From contig NZ_WSUT01000006.1 in the NCBI RefSeq assembly GCF_009789535.1, forward strand, positions 1 through 64,000: 64,000 nt of DNA, written 5' to 3'. The notes beneath the pieces were generated by a model, which did no database searches, was not told where the DNA came from, and saw only the letters and a list, made by a program, of their open reading frames with translations. Origin of the DNA: Sphingomonas carotinifaciens (lineage in GTDB: Bacteria; Pseudomonadota; Alphaproteobacteria; Sphingomonadales; Sphingomonadaceae). Below are positions 8,502 through 16,766 of the stretch, one piece after another. A program made the position numbers and the translations under genes. Position 1 is the first letter of the stretch. Each line of letters starts with the position of its first letter.

Positions 8502-8957
8502 TCAACCGCCGCCCGATCCGCCGCCCGTGCCGGCACCCGCACCGGAGGTGCCGCCCTGTCCGCTCATGCCGCCTTGCCCGCCCATCGCACCGCCCGAGGG
8601 GGCGGACTGCAATCCTGCTGGCGGGACGCTGCCCGACGTCGCGGCCCCACCGCCGCCTTGCGCCCCCGATACGAGGCCACCCCCGGACGTTCCGCCCTGC
8701 TGTGGCGCTGCCTCACTGCCAGCGCCCGCAGCACCAGCCGCCCCGCCGACCGCGCCGTTCGCGGAGGAAGACATCGCCGACCCGCCGCCGGAGCCCGTGC
8801 CGCCCGGCCCGCTGCCCGCTGCGTAGGTCGTTGCCAGTTCGGCATGGGTCGGGATGGTCTGCCCCTTGGGTTCATCGTCCAGGGGATCCGAGCACCCGCT
8901 GGCGAGCAACAGCGCCAGCACCGACCCGCCCGAAAGCATCCACGTTCGTCCGGTCAT
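8502..8957 (-). CDS. Glycine/serine-rich lipoprotein of unknown function
   Basis: This 151-residue protein has a lipoprotein signal with lipobox LLLASGC (Cys22), then about 25 ordinary residues. About 100 residues of low-complexity Gly/Ser/Ala/Gln follow (for example GGQGGMSGQGGTSGAGAG). The ATG overlaps the end of the outer-membrane factor gene (ATGA), so it belongs to the efflux operon. No domain is recognised. The composition suggests a flexible surface or periplasmic tether; that is inference. Confidence 0.7.
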   Translation of the reverse strand: MTGRTWMLSGGSVLALLLASGCSDPLDDEPKGQTIPTHAELATTYAAGSGPGGTGSGGGSAMSSSANGAVGGAAGAAGAGSEAAPQQGGTSGGGLVSGAQGGGGAATSGSVPPAGLQSAPSGGAMGGQGGMSGQGGTSGAGAGTGGGSGGG

Positions 8958-10435
8958 GCGCCTTTCTCCCGTTCAACGGCCGGCACGACGCGCCAGCCTC
9001 CGCCGAGCGCCTTTTGCAACCCGATCCAGTCCACCGTCACCTGTGCCCGCGCATTGGCGGTGAGCGTCTCGGCTTCGGCGAGATCGCGCTCGGCCGTCAG
9101 CAGGTCGAGCAGGCCGACCAGTCCGGCGCGATATTGTTCCTCCAGCACCGTTCGCGCACGTCGACGTCGCTCCACGGTGCGTTCCGCCAGTACCAGCCGT
9201 TCGCGGTTACGCGTCGATGCGACGAGTCCGTCCTCGACTTCGCGGAACGCGCCCAGCACCGCCGAGCGGTAGCGCGCCAGCGCCTCGTCGACATTGGCGC
9301 GCTGGCGCTCGACCTCGGCGCGACGCCGCCCGCCGTCGAAGATCGGCGCGGTGAGGTTCGCGCCCAGCGAGAACAGCGTGCTCGCCCATTCCAGCAGCCC
9401 GCCGGTGCGTATGCCGCCATAGGAAGCATTGAGCGACAGGCTGGGATAAAGGTCGCGCACCGCGCCCGCTTCCGAATGGGTGGCGGCGGCCAGCTCGCGC
9501 TCGGCCCGGCGGATGTCGGGGCGGCGCAGCAGCAGCTCGGACGGCATGCCCGTCGCTACAGTGGCGCTGGCGGGAATGGGCCTGACCGGGGAGAGGGTGT
9601 CGCGCAGCGCCGCCGGCTCGCGCGCGGCCAACACTGCCAGCCGCTGCGCCGCCTGTGTTTCCTGCATCCGGAGCTGTGGAATCTGCGCCTCGATGCCGAG
9701 CACTTGCGCGTCGGTCCGCGCGGTGTCCGCCTCCGTCACAAGCCCGGCGCGCTCCTGCTCGCGGGCCAGCGCCTGCGTGCGGCGGGCGATCGCCAGGTTG
9801 CGGTCCAGCACCGCGAGCCGCGCCTGGACCTCGCGAACGACCAGATAGTCGCGCGCGACCTCGGCGGCGAGGCTGGTGCGGACGTCCTCGATGTCGAAGC
9901 CTGCCGCGGCGACCCGTGCATCTTCCGCCCGGGTGCGGGCGCGATTTGCGCCGAACAGATCTACCTCCCAACTCGCGTCGAAGCTCGCCTGGTAGAGTTC
10001 GAAGGCGGAGCCCGGGATATCGTCGATGCCCAGGGTGTCCGTCGATCCGCCCGCACCGCCGCCCCCGGCCTCGCCGAGATTCAGTTTGGCGCTGCCGCTG
10101 CCGGTCTGCTGCCGCTGCGCCGCGCCGGTGCCGTCGAGCGTAGGCAAGCCCGCTGCGCGGGTCACGCCGCGCTGCGCGCGCGCGCGGCGCAACCGGGCCC
10201 GGGCGGCGTCGAGGTCGAGGTTGCGCGCCAGCGTGTCAGCGACAAGCGCGTCGAGCGTCGGATCGCCGAGCTGGATCCACCAACGCTCCAGCGCCCCTTC
10301 CGCGATCGCGGCGGGCAGCGGCGCGTTGGCGTAGGGGCGCGCCAGCGCCGTGATAGGGGTGGGCTCGGCATAGCGCGGGCCGGTGGCGCAGGCCGCCAGC
10401 GTTAGCAGCGGCAGCAGCATGATCGTACGGTTCAT
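8954..10435 (-). CDS. Outer-membrane efflux lipoprotein (NodT/OprM family)
   Basis: The product is 493 residues. It opens MNRTIMLLPLLTLAACATGP, a lipoprotein signal with Cys16 as the modified residue, and contains two outer-membrane efflux repeats (coiled-coil helices around residues 60-260 and 280-480) with LLLRRPDIRRAERELAAAT and NLTAPIFDGGRRRAEVE, both typical of NodT. The open frame runs on upstream, but the ATG at 10435 overlaps the transporter stop (ATGA) and starts the signal peptide. It forms the outer-membrane duct for the MFS pump. Confidence 0.9.
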   Translation of the reverse strand: MNRTIMLLPLLTLAACATGPRYAEPTPITALARPYANAPLPAAIAEGALERWWIQLGDPTLDALVADTLARNLDLDAARARLRRARAQRGVTRAAGLPTLDGTGAAQRQQTGSGSAKLNLGEAGGGGAGGSTDTLGIDDIPGSAFELYQASFDASWEVDLFGANRARTRAEDARVAAAGFDIEDVRTSLAAEVARDYLVVREVQARLAVLDRNLAIARRTQALAREQERAGLVTEADTARTDAQVLGIEAQIPQLRMQETQAAQRLAVLAAREPAALRDTLSPVRPIPASATVATGMPSELLLRRPDIRRAERELAAATHSEAGAVRDLYPSLSLNASYGGIRTGGLLEWASTLFSLGANLTAPIFDGGRRRAEVERQRANVDEALARYRSAVLGAFREVEDGLVASTRNRERLVLAERTVERRRRARTVLEEQYRAGLVGLLDLLTAERDLAEAETLTANARAQVTVDWIGLQKALGGGWRVVPAVEREKGA

Positions 10436-11967
10436 GCTTCCTGATCCTCCGGGCTCGGCTTGCCCTTCAGGAAGAAGAGCAGGGGCAGGCAGGCGGCGAT
10501 GGCGCACGCGATGATGAAGAACACGCCCTGGAAGGACAGCACCGCGGCCTGCGTGTCGATCGCCTGGCTGAACGATTCCGCGGAACCGTACTGCCGCAGT
10601 GCCTGCTGGTATTCGTCGCGCCAAGGCGAGGCGTAGGGGACCAGCTGCTCGCGATAGCTCTGCTGCCCCCGCTCCAGCATCGTGACGGCGAGCGCGGTCC
10701 CAACCGATCCCCCCATGTTCACGGCGATGGCCATGAACGTCCCGGCCTGTTCGCGCAGCTTGCCCGGCACGCCGATATAGCTCTGGCTCTGGAGCGGTGT
10801 GTAGATCAGCCCCACACCCAGCTGCTGCGCGATGCTGAAGCAGACGATCTGCGAGAAGCTGAGGTCGGGATAGATGTGGCTCGACAGATACATGCCGATG
10901 CCGACCGAAACGAAGCCGACGCCGACGAGATGACGGGTGGCGACCTTGCCGGTCAGGAAGCCGGTGACCGGCAGCAGGAACAGCACGGGCAACGCGCCCA
11001 GGCCGAGCACCAGCCCGGCGGTGGTGGAGTTGTAGCCGAGCTGCTGTTGCAAGAGCAGCGGCACGATCGCCGGCGTACCGAACAGGGTGGCACCGGTCAC
11101 GAAGATCAGGACCACGGCGATCGCGGGATTGCGGTTCTTGAACAATCGGAACTTCACCACCGGATCGCGCGCCAGCATCTCCCAGATCGGCCAGAGCAGC
11201 AGGCAGGTTATGCCGATCACCGTCGCCCAGAGGATGGAGGACGTGGCGAACCAGTCGTTCGTCTGACCCCGGTCGAGCACGTAGGAGATCGAGGCGAGCC
11301 CCACCGCGCCGAGAAGGAAGCCGAACCAGTCGAGACGCAGGCCCTTGGCGCGACGCTTCCTGGTCGCGTTGCGAACGGCGGGAGGATCGTTGAGCAGCAG
11401 GATGCAGCCGGTCACGGCAGCGATCCCGGTGGGTACGTTGAGCCAGAAGATCCAGTGCCACGACGCGTTCTCGGCCACCCAGCCGCCATAGACGGGGCCG
11501 ATCGCCGGCCCGAGTACCACCGCCATGCCGTAGAGCGCGAACCCCAGTCCGCGCTGTTCGGCCGGCAGCGTGTCGGCGATGATCGAACTCTCGCTCGCCG
11601 CGTTTCCGGCCGCCGCCATGCCTTGGAGGATGCGGAAGAAGATCAGGCTCTCGATGCTCCACGCCATGGCGCACAGCGCCGAGGCGATCGTGAACGCCGC
11701 GACGCAGCAGATGTAGAACGGCTTGCGCCCGAAATAGAGCGACGCCCAGCCTGACAGCGGCAGGATCGCGGCCTGCGCCACCAGATAGCCGGTCAGGATG
11801 GTGTCGCTGGACTCGGGCGAGGAGGCGAGGTTGCCCGCGATGGTGTTCAGCGCGACCGCGAGCCCGGTCGAGTTCATCGTCTCGAAGAGGGTGCCGAAAC
11901 TGACGATCCCGGCGATCAGCAGCGGCGGGACGCCGGGCTTGGCCGCCGAACGGGGCGTGGCGCTCAC
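10432..11967 (-). CDS. DHA2-family (EmrB/QacA) MFS drug exporter
   Basis: This 511-residue protein has about 14 hydrophobic segments, as in the DHA2 family. Motifs include LVAQAAILPLSGWASLYFGRKPFY (motif A) and LGPAIGPVYGGWVAENASWHWIFWLNVP (motif C region), almost diagnostic of EmrB. It exports hydrophobic drugs or organic ions using the proton gradient, together with the adaptor and outer-membrane protein of the same operon. Both ends overlap neighbouring genes by four bases. Confidence 0.92.
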   Translation of the reverse strand: MSATPRSAAKPGVPPLLIAGIVSFGTLFETMNSTGLAVALNTIAGNLASSPESSDTILTGYLVAQAAILPLSGWASLYFGRKPFYICCVAAFTIASALCAMAWSIESLIFFRILQGMAAAGNAASESSIIADTLPAEQRGLGFALYGMAVVLGPAIGPVYGGWVAENASWHWIFWLNVPTGIAAVTGCILLLNDPPAVRNATRKRRAKGLRLDWFGFLLGAVGLASISYVLDRGQTNDWFATSSILWATVIGITCLLLWPIWEMLARDPVVKFRLFKNRNPAIAVVLIFVTGATLFGTPAIVPLLLQQQLGYNSTTAGLVLGLGALPVLFLLPVTGFLTGKVATRHLVGVGFVSVGIGMYLSSHIYPDLSFSQIVCFSIAQQLGVGLIYTPLQSQSYIGVPGKLREQAGTFMAIAVNMGGSVGTALAVTMLERGQQSYREQLVPYASPWRDEYQQALRQYGSAESFSQAIDTQAAVLSFQGVFFIIACAIAACLPLLFFLKGKPSPEDQEA

Positions 11968-13253
11968 GGCATCACCTTGACGCTCGCCGTCACCGACAGG
12001 CCGGGAACGATGTCGGCGTTGGCGGGGAAGTCGCGGAACGCATCGTCGCGGAAGCGGATCTTGACCGGCACCCGCTGCACCGTCTTCACCCAGTTGCCGG
12101 TCGCGTTCTGCGGCGGCAGCGCGGAGAACTGAGCGCCGGAACCGGCCTGGAAGCTGTCGACGTAGCCCGCCAGTTTGAAACCCGAGAAGGCCGATATCGT
12201 CAGCTCCACCGCCTGACCGCGACGCATCAGGCGCAGCTGATCCTCCTTGAAGTTCGCCTCCACCCAGCGCGCCGGGCCGACGATCGCGGCGAGCGGCTGG
12301 CCGGGCGACAGGTAATCGCCCGGCTCGATGTCGAACTGTGTCACCCGGCCGGCGATCGGAGCGACCACCGTCGCGTCGCCGCGACGCAGCCGCGCGTTGG
12401 CCAGGTTGGCCTCCGCCTGCCGGACACGCGCCCGGGCGGCGACGATATTCGCCTCCGCCTGACCGATGCCTGCCGCTTGCGCGCGGACCGTCTCGTCGGC
12501 GGCGCGCGCGGTCTCGAGCGCTGATCGGGATGATGCGAGCGCGCGGTCGCGTTGCTGCTCGGCGACGGCACCCTGAGACAGCGAAGCGTAGCGACGGTAT
12601 TCGCGGTCGGCCGCAACCGCTTCCGCGTCGCGCGCGCGGGCGGTGGCACCTGCCTGGCGGACCTGCGCACGGGCGGACACAAGCGCCGCCTGCGCCTGAA
12701 GCACCGCGGCACGCGCGCTTTCGACCTCCGCCTCCGCCTGCCGCAGCGCGACCTCATAGCTGCCGACGCTGATCGCGGCGAGCGGCTGTCCCGCCCTGAC
12801 AAGCTGGTTGTCGACGACGAACACGCGGGTCACGTTGCCGGACACACCGGGGGACAGTCGTGCGATGGGGCCGCGAATATAGGCGTTGTCAGTCGACTGC
12901 CACTTGCGCGCTTCCAGCCACCACAACACAGCGCCGATGATGGCCAACACCAGCAGGACAAGTACGGCAATCGCGATCAGCTTGTGCTTCGGCTCATCCA
13001 GCCAGGCGCTGGCCTTTTCCTTGGCCGATCGATCGTCTTCGTCGTCGTCCTGATCGCCGTCGCCATCCTCGGCGTCGTCGTTCTCGCCATCCTTTTTCTT
13101 GTCGGCGTCGTCGTCGCGATCCGCTTCGGAGTCACCCGAGGTGTCATCATCCGACGCGTTGCGCTTTCCATCGGCATCCTCCTGGACTTCCGAACCGGAC
13201 TCACTCGGCTGTTTCTGTTCGCGATCGCTGGTCGCGCTGTGATCTTCACTCAA
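11964..13253 (-). CDS. EmrA/HlyD-family membrane fusion protein with long acidic N-terminus
   Basis: The core shows a single membrane helix (LIAIAVLVLLVLAIIGAVLWW), then the HlyD barrel-sandwich and coiled-coil domain (STDNAYIRGPIARLSPGVSGNV, later VVAPIAGRVTQFDIEPGDYL). It bridges the inner-membrane pump and the outer-membrane duct. Ahead of the helix lie about 75 cytoplasmic residues that are extremely acidic (runs of Asp/Glu), which is unusual. There is no in-frame ATG at the 5' end. I chose the TTG at 13253 because GAGGGGG lies five bases upstream; a TTG at 13340 would add 29 residues. First gene of the efflux operon. Confidence 0.82.
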   Translation of the reverse strand: MSEDHSATSDREQKQPSESGSEVQEDADGKRNASDDDTSGDSEADRDDDADKKKDGENDDAEDGDGDQDDDEDDRSAKEKASAWLDEPKHKLIAIAVLVLLVLAIIGAVLWWLEARKWQSTDNAYIRGPIARLSPGVSGNVTRVFVVDNQLVRAGQPLAAISVGSYEVALRQAEAEVESARAAVLQAQAALVSARAQVRQAGATARARDAEAVAADREYRRYASLSQGAVAEQQRDRALASSRSALETARAADETVRAQAAGIGQAEANIVAARARVRQAEANLANARLRRGDATVVAPIAGRVTQFDIEPGDYLSPGQPLAAIVGPARWVEANFKEDQLRLMRRGQAVELTISAFSGFKLAGYVDSFQAGSGAQFSALPPQNATGNWVKTVQRVPVKIRFRDDAFRDFPANADIVPGLSVTASVKVMP

Positions 13254-13504
13254 CCATGCCCCCTCTGCCAGCCCGGCTCCCCATGGCCCCTCTAAAACGA
13301 GACAATGGTGTGCGTTTGCGACGTAACTCTCCGCAGGCAATTCTGCTCCAGGCTAATTCAATTTTTTGAAGCGCGTGACACACGGGCGTGAGCAGCATCG
13401 CGCATCTTAGGTGCCGTTGAAGGCCTGCTTGGGCGCCAGCAGTCAAAGCGAAGTTAGCGATCAACGGCTTTTTCAACAGCCACGATCGTTTGATGGACAG
13501 GCCA

Positions 13505-14392
13505 TCAATCGTCGTGTTCGACGAAGGATGGGGGGTAGCCTCGCGCCATCATGGCAAAGCTCGGATCGCCTTCGCTATGGACCGCAAGCACGTTCTGCGC
13601 GGGCAACGGCTGAGTGGTGTAAAGGTCGAAGCCTCCACTGTCCGGGACGCAGCCAAGCATCCTGCCATATGCTGCGACAACCGCTTGGGCGGCATCGTAG
13701 GCGTGGCGGGAATACGAAAGAGGTATGGCAACCTCCAACACGCGTGCGCGTCCGATACGCTTCAATATCGTCTGCAAGCTCTCGTCTTGCTGCCAGAAAT
13801 AGGCGGCTTCTCCGCCCCAACTTTCTACCAGTAGCTCCACGCCGCCATCGTCGACACTATGAGGGTACGATACCGCCCAAAACTTGCCCGAGCGGGAAGC
13901 CCGCTGATCGCTTTGATAGGGACTGTCGGCAAACAGCTTATCAGCGATCTCCGCGCTGAAGCTACCGGCCTCGACCTCTGCGTCTAGCCGCGCGCGAAAG
14001 TTGGCAAGGCTGGACGGATAGATGCCGTCGCTGCGTATAATCTCGACTTCCCGATCAGTCATGCGGGTGTAGTGCCAAGCGCGGATCGTGCGCAGCTCCA
14101 TGAGCGGCATGACGATATACTCTTTTACCCGAATGAACATGCTCGCGAAGGCGTTCTCGGGGTAAGCTCCGGTGTGGTCGGAAGCCTCACGCTCAAGCCA
14201 TTGTCGCCTGTCGGTCGACATATAATCCCGGATCAGGTCGGCATAGGCGTCGAGTTTACCGCGTAGCTCGGCGTCGAATGTTTCGACGTTCCAGACATCA
14301 ATGATCGCATCGGGCAGGGTCATGCTCATGCAGTCGTGTAATCGGGTTTCGACCCGCTCCGCGATACCGGGGTCCGGTGAGAGGCTGGTCAA
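13505..14392 (-). CDS. Hypothetical protein, possible ADP-ribosyltransferase-like fold
   Basis: This 295-residue protein has no signal peptide or membrane segment. I do not recognise a named family. The stretch WHYTRMTDREVEIIRSDGIYPSS (residues ~105-127) follows the pattern H-Y/F-T-x(3-6)-E-x3-I-x3-G seen at the start of ADP-ribosyltransferase-like domains such as DarT, which is suggestive only. Base composition is a little less GC-rich than its neighbours, consistent with an insertion between the efflux and copper blocks. It is a single-gene unit, divergent from the copper genes across a 26-bp palindrome. Confidence 0.6.
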   Translation of the reverse strand: MTSLSPDPGIAERVETRLHDCMSMTLPDAIIDVWNVETFDAELRGKLDAYADLIRDYMSTDRRQWLEREASDHTGAYPENAFASMFIRVKEYIVMPLMELRTIRAWHYTRMTDREVEIIRSDGIYPSSLANFRARLDAEVEAGSFSAEIADKLFADSPYQSDQRASRSGKFWAVSYPHSVDDGGVELLVESWGGEAAYFWQQDESLQTILKRIGRARVLEVAIPLSYSRHAYDAAQAVVAAYGRMLGCVPDSGGFDLYTTQPLPAQNVLAVHSEGDPSFAMMARGYPPSFVEHDD

Positions 14393-14416
14393 AAACGTAC
14401 GCTAAGCTCGGCGACC

Positions 14417-14442
14417 GTCCCGATTGGGATCCCAATTGGGAC
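14417..14442. promoter_or_regulatory. 26-bp near-perfect palindrome, candidate operator
   Basis: The two 13-base halves are GTCCCGATTGGGA and TCCCAATTGGGAC; they are complementary except at one pair. The site lies between divergent genes (25 bases upstream of the gene ending at 13505, 80 bases upstream of the one starting at 14523), where an operator would be expected. The binding protein is not identified. Confidence 0.5.
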
Positions 14443-14522
14443 GCTCGACGGCGTGCCAACGGATTGGGGTCCGTTAGCGTATATCTGGGTCCGTTCTATG
14501 TACCGCCCCCTAGAAGGGCCGC

Positions 14523-14855
14523 ATGAGCTTCGGCCGCCTCGCCCGCACACTCGCTCTGCTCCTGCTGGGCGCGATGCTGTTCGTGCGGATGGGCCCAATG
14601 TGCGAGGCCATCGCGCAGGCTGCTCCGCCTGCGGAGGCGCATGCCGGAATGGCCGATTGCGATCGAGCGCCGCCCACGCCCGTGAAAAAGGCCCCTTCGG
14701 TGGACTGCGTAGGAGCCTGCATCGCAACGGCCCTCGACGTTCACACGTCTCCCGCGCCGCAGCTCGCCGTGCGGACGGATCCGCCCGCACCCGAGCCTCA
14801 TGCCCTTGTTGGTCGCTCGGGCGGTCCTGCACCGCCACCTCCTCGAACCGCCTGA
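14523..14855 (+). CDS. Small exported protein of a copper locus, unknown function
   Basis: The 110-residue protein has a hydrophobic N-terminal segment (RTLALLLLGAMLFVRMG), then a Pro-rich tail with three Cys (CEAIA, DCDRA, DCVGAC region) and several His. It resembles short signal-bearing hypotheticals often found next to copper genes, but no family is certain. It lies 45 bases upstream of the Cys-rich peptide gene and probably shares its transcript. Confidence 0.55.
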   Translation: MSFGRLARTLALLLLGAMLFVRMGPMCEAIAQAAPPAEAHAGMADCDRAPPTPVKKAPSVDCVGACIATALDVHTSPAPQLAVRTDPPAPEPHALVGRSGGPAPPPPRTA

Positions 14856-14900
14856 TCGACGTGGATTCCGATCAATCAGTGCGTTTGAGGAAAATTACAC

Positions 14901-15122
14901 ATGAAGACCATCAAGTTCATCGGCGCGGCTATCGCGCTCGCGCTCGTTCCCGCCACGGCCTTTGCCGCCGCTGACTGCTGCGCGGGGAAGGAGTGCTGCA
15001 AGGATGGCGCCGACTGCTGCAAGGACAAGGACGGCGCGAAGAAGGATTGCTGCGCCGACATGAAGGACATGAAGCACGGCGAGCACGCCGGTCACGACAT
15101 GTCGGGCATGCAGAAGAAGTAA
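14901..15122 (+). CDS. Small exported Cys-rich copper-binding protein
   Basis: This 73-residue protein has a signal peptide (MKTIKFIGAAIALALVPATAFA), then a mature part of about 50 residues with four CC pairs (DCCAGKECC, DCCKDKD, DCCADM) and a Met/His tail ending HAGHDMSGMQ. The tail motif recurs three times in CopB (17480-18685). The layout is that of a periplasmic metallothionein-like metal trap. A GAGGAAAA ribosome-binding site precedes the ATG. A strong terminator follows eight bases after the stop. Confidence 0.75.
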   Translation: MKTIKFIGAAIALALVPATAFAAADCCAGKECCKDGADCCKDKDGAKKDCCADMKDMKHGEHAGHDMSGMQKK

Positions 15123-15129
15123 GCTGGGA

Positions 15130-15155
15130 GGGGAGGCGTTCGCGCCTCCCCTTTT
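15130..15155 (+). terminator. Rho-independent terminator
   Basis: GGGGAGGCG, a TTCG loop and CGCCTCCCC form a nine-base-pair stem followed by TTTT. It ends the 14523-15122 transcript. It touches the stop codon of the convergent DUF411 gene, so it may also serve that one. Confidence 0.85.
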
Positions 15156-15595
15156 CAATGGCGGGCGAACACCCTGCGGCCGCTCGGCCCGAACGCGATC
15201 ACGTCATAGGCCTGGGCCTTCATGCCCGGCATTTCCATGCCCGGTGAGCCCATCGGCATCCCGGCGACCGCGAGGCCGGTGACGCCCTTCGGATGCGTGG
15301 CCAAGGCGCGCTTCATGTCGGCAATCGGAACGTGCCCTTCGAAGGTCATGCCGTCGATAATGGCAGTGTGACAGGAGGCGAGGTCTTGAGGCACGCCGCG
15401 TGCCTTCATGAACGCCGGCCGGTTCGCATCGTCGACGACGCGGACGGCGCGGCCGAACTGCTCCTTCACCTGCTGCGCCCATTTCTCGCAACAGGGGCAA
15501 CCCGGGTCGCGATGCATCAGGACGGGACCCGCGGCGAGAGCCCCCGCAGGGGTAGCGCACGCCAGCGCGGCGGCGAGAAGGCGAAAGCGATCCAT
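15155..15595 (-). CDS. DUF411 periplasmic metal-binding protein
   Basis: The 146-residue protein has a signal peptide (residues 1-22) and the DUF411 core: DPGCPCCEKW (Cys33, 35, 36), VPQDLASCHTAI, GHVPIADMKRAL and GLAVAGMPMGSPGMEMPG. This family accompanies copper resistance genes and is thought to bind Cu(I) with the CPCC motif. The frame is open upstream, but the ATG at 15595 begins the signal peptide. It follows the DUF305 gene by 59 bases on the same strand, and may share its sigma-dependent promoter. Confidence 0.85.
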   Translation of the reverse strand: MDRFRLLAAALACATPAGALAAGPVLMHRDPGCPCCEKWAQQVKEQFGRAVRVVDDANRPAFMKARGVPQDLASCHTAIIDGMTFEGHVPIADMKRALATHPKGVTGLAVAGMPMGSPGMEMPGMKAQAYDVIAFGPSGRRVFARH

Positions 15596-15654
15596 ATCTG
15601 AGTTCCCGGGTGGCCATCCCCCCGCACGGTGACGGGGGGAGGGACGGTAGTCGA

Positions 15655-16029
15655 TTACTGGGCGCTCTTGCCATGCGCCCGCAGCCAGGCGTTCAACTCG
15701 CCGATCTCGCGGGTCTGCTCTGCGATCGTCTTGGTGGCCATCTGGCGAACCTTGGGGTCCTTGGTCTCGCGAAGCACGATACGCGACATGGCGATGCCGC
15801 CACGGTGGTGCTCGACCATCTTGCGGACCCACGTCTCGGTGGCATCGGCACCCATCGCCGACATCATCTTCTGATGCATGTCCATCTCGGCCTGCGGGTA
15901 CGGGTTCGCCGGCGTCGGCCGCATCATCTGCCCGTGGTTCATGCCGGAATGGTCCATGCCCTGCATCTGGGCGACCGCGGGAGCCGCGCCGAGGGCGGTC
16001 GCGACGGCCATAATCATCATCTTCTTCAT
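15655..16029 (-). CDS. DUF305 exported protein
   Basis: This 124-residue protein has a signal peptide (MKKMMIMAVATALGAAPAVA), a Met/His-rich linker (MDHSGMNHGQMM) and the DUF305 helical core with the pattern MVEHHRGGIAMSR and EIGELNAWL. DUF305 proteins are common in copper loci, and the paired histidines are presumed metal ligands. The ECF-type site at 16068-16093 lies about 40 bases upstream of the ATG. Confidence 0.85.
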   Translation of the reverse strand: MKKMMIMAVATALGAAPAVAQMQGMDHSGMNHGQMMRPTPANPYPQAEMDMHQKMMSAMGADATETWVRKMVEHHRGGIAMSRIVLRETKDPKVRQMATKTIAEQTREIGELNAWLRAHGKSAQ

Positions 16030-16067
16030 CGTGTCGCTCCTGCGTCAAAACTCCCGCTCAACAGGGA

Positions 16068-16093
16068 TACGGGCTCAAACCGATTAGCCCTCA
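16068..16093 (-). promoter_or_regulatory. Putative ECF sigma promoter for DUF305 (and DUF411)
   Basis: On the minus strand TGAGGG (16093-16088), a spacer of 16 bases and CGTA (16071-16068), followed by TCCC. The same two boxes at the same spacing precede the cnrY-like operon, copA, copC and the DUF326 gene. Read directly from the sequence; promoter activity is inferred. Confidence 0.75.
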
Positions 16094-16104
16094 AGCGATG
16101 TTGC

Positions 16105-16704
16105 TCAGCGGATCGGCTGAAGCGTGTTGACGCCGACGCTCTCGTCGGTTTCGGGGGGCGGAGGAGGCACCTGCTTGTCGCGATAGGAGGGGAGGTCGGG
16201 CGCATTGTCGGGCGTGGGGTGCGCCTCAAGCCGGGCGATGTAGCGCTTCATCTGCGCGATCTCGCGGACCTGAGCGTCGATGATCCCGTCCGCGAGTTTC
16301 CGCACCTCGGGGTCTTTGATGTGAGCGCGCTCGCTGGTCATGATCGCGATCGAGTGATGCGGGATCATCGCCTTCATATAAGCAACGTCTCCGACCGTCT
16401 CCTGGCTGCGGACAAGCCACAAGGCACCGGCGAACACCGCGATCGAGGCCGCCACGATGCCGAGATTGGCCCGTCGGTCGGGATACATGCCCCACATGAA
16501 GCCGATCATGATGAGCGCCATCACGGCGCCCATGACGATCGCCATCCACGTCCGGGTCTGACTGTATTCGACATGGGCGAGCGCGTAAGTGTTGAGGTAC
16601 ATGAGCCCGAACATCACGACCGTCGACGTCGCGATCATCGCGGCGAAGCGCCCGTAGCTCATCCCCATACCGCCCTGTTTGGAGCCGGGGTCGTCGTGGT
16701 TCAT
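16105..16704 (-). CDS. DUF305 membrane protein
   Basis: This 199-residue protein has three hydrophobic segments (FAAMIATSTVVMFGLMYLN, MAIVMGAVMALIMIGFMWG, LGIVAASIAVFAGALWLV), then a DUF305 domain with MKAMIPHHSIAIMTSERA and EIAQMKRYIARLE, and a Pro-rich tail. It is the membrane-anchored version of the neighbouring DUF305 protein. The ATG at 16704 follows GGAGAG. The sigma-type site 16741-16766 lies ~40 bases upstream, inside the end of the PepSY gene. Confidence 0.82.
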   Translation of the reverse strand: MNHDDPGSKQGGMGMSYGRFAAMIATSTVVMFGLMYLNTYALAHVEYSQTRTWMAIVMGAVMALIMIGFMWGMYPDRRANLGIVAASIAVFAGALWLVRSQETVGDVAYMKAMIPHHSIAIMTSERAHIKDPEVRKLADGIIDAQVREIAQMKRYIARLEAHPTPDNAPDLPSYRDKQVPPPPPETDESVGVNTLQPIR

Positions 16705-16740
16705 GATGCGCTCTCCTGTGCGGCCCCACCCACTGAAGGA

Positions 16741-16766
16741 TACGCAGCTCTCTAGCGGACCCCTTG
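16741..16766 (-). promoter_or_regulatory. Putative ECF sigma promoter (weaker -35) for membrane DUF305 gene
   Basis: On the minus strand CAAGGG, exactly 16 bases, then CGTATCC. The -10 box matches the other five sites of the copper island; the -35 box matches at AGGG only. The sequence after CGTA (TCCTTCAGTGGGTGGGG) resembles that after the DUF326 promoter (CTCCTCAGTGGGCGGGG). Confidence 0.6.

Noticed and set aside
8243..11754. Long plus-strand frames opposite the efflux operon (8243-10405, 720 codons; 10876-11754, 292 codons)
   Set aside because: They lie exactly opposite well-supported genes and have Arg/Pro/Gly-rich translations without domains, the usual effect of high-GC third positions.
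14460..14522. TAGAAGGG before the gene at 14523 as a seventh ECF promoter
   Set aside because: The eight bases match the region after CGTA in two cop promoters, but here the CG of CGTA is absent and no TGAGGG lies at the right distance.
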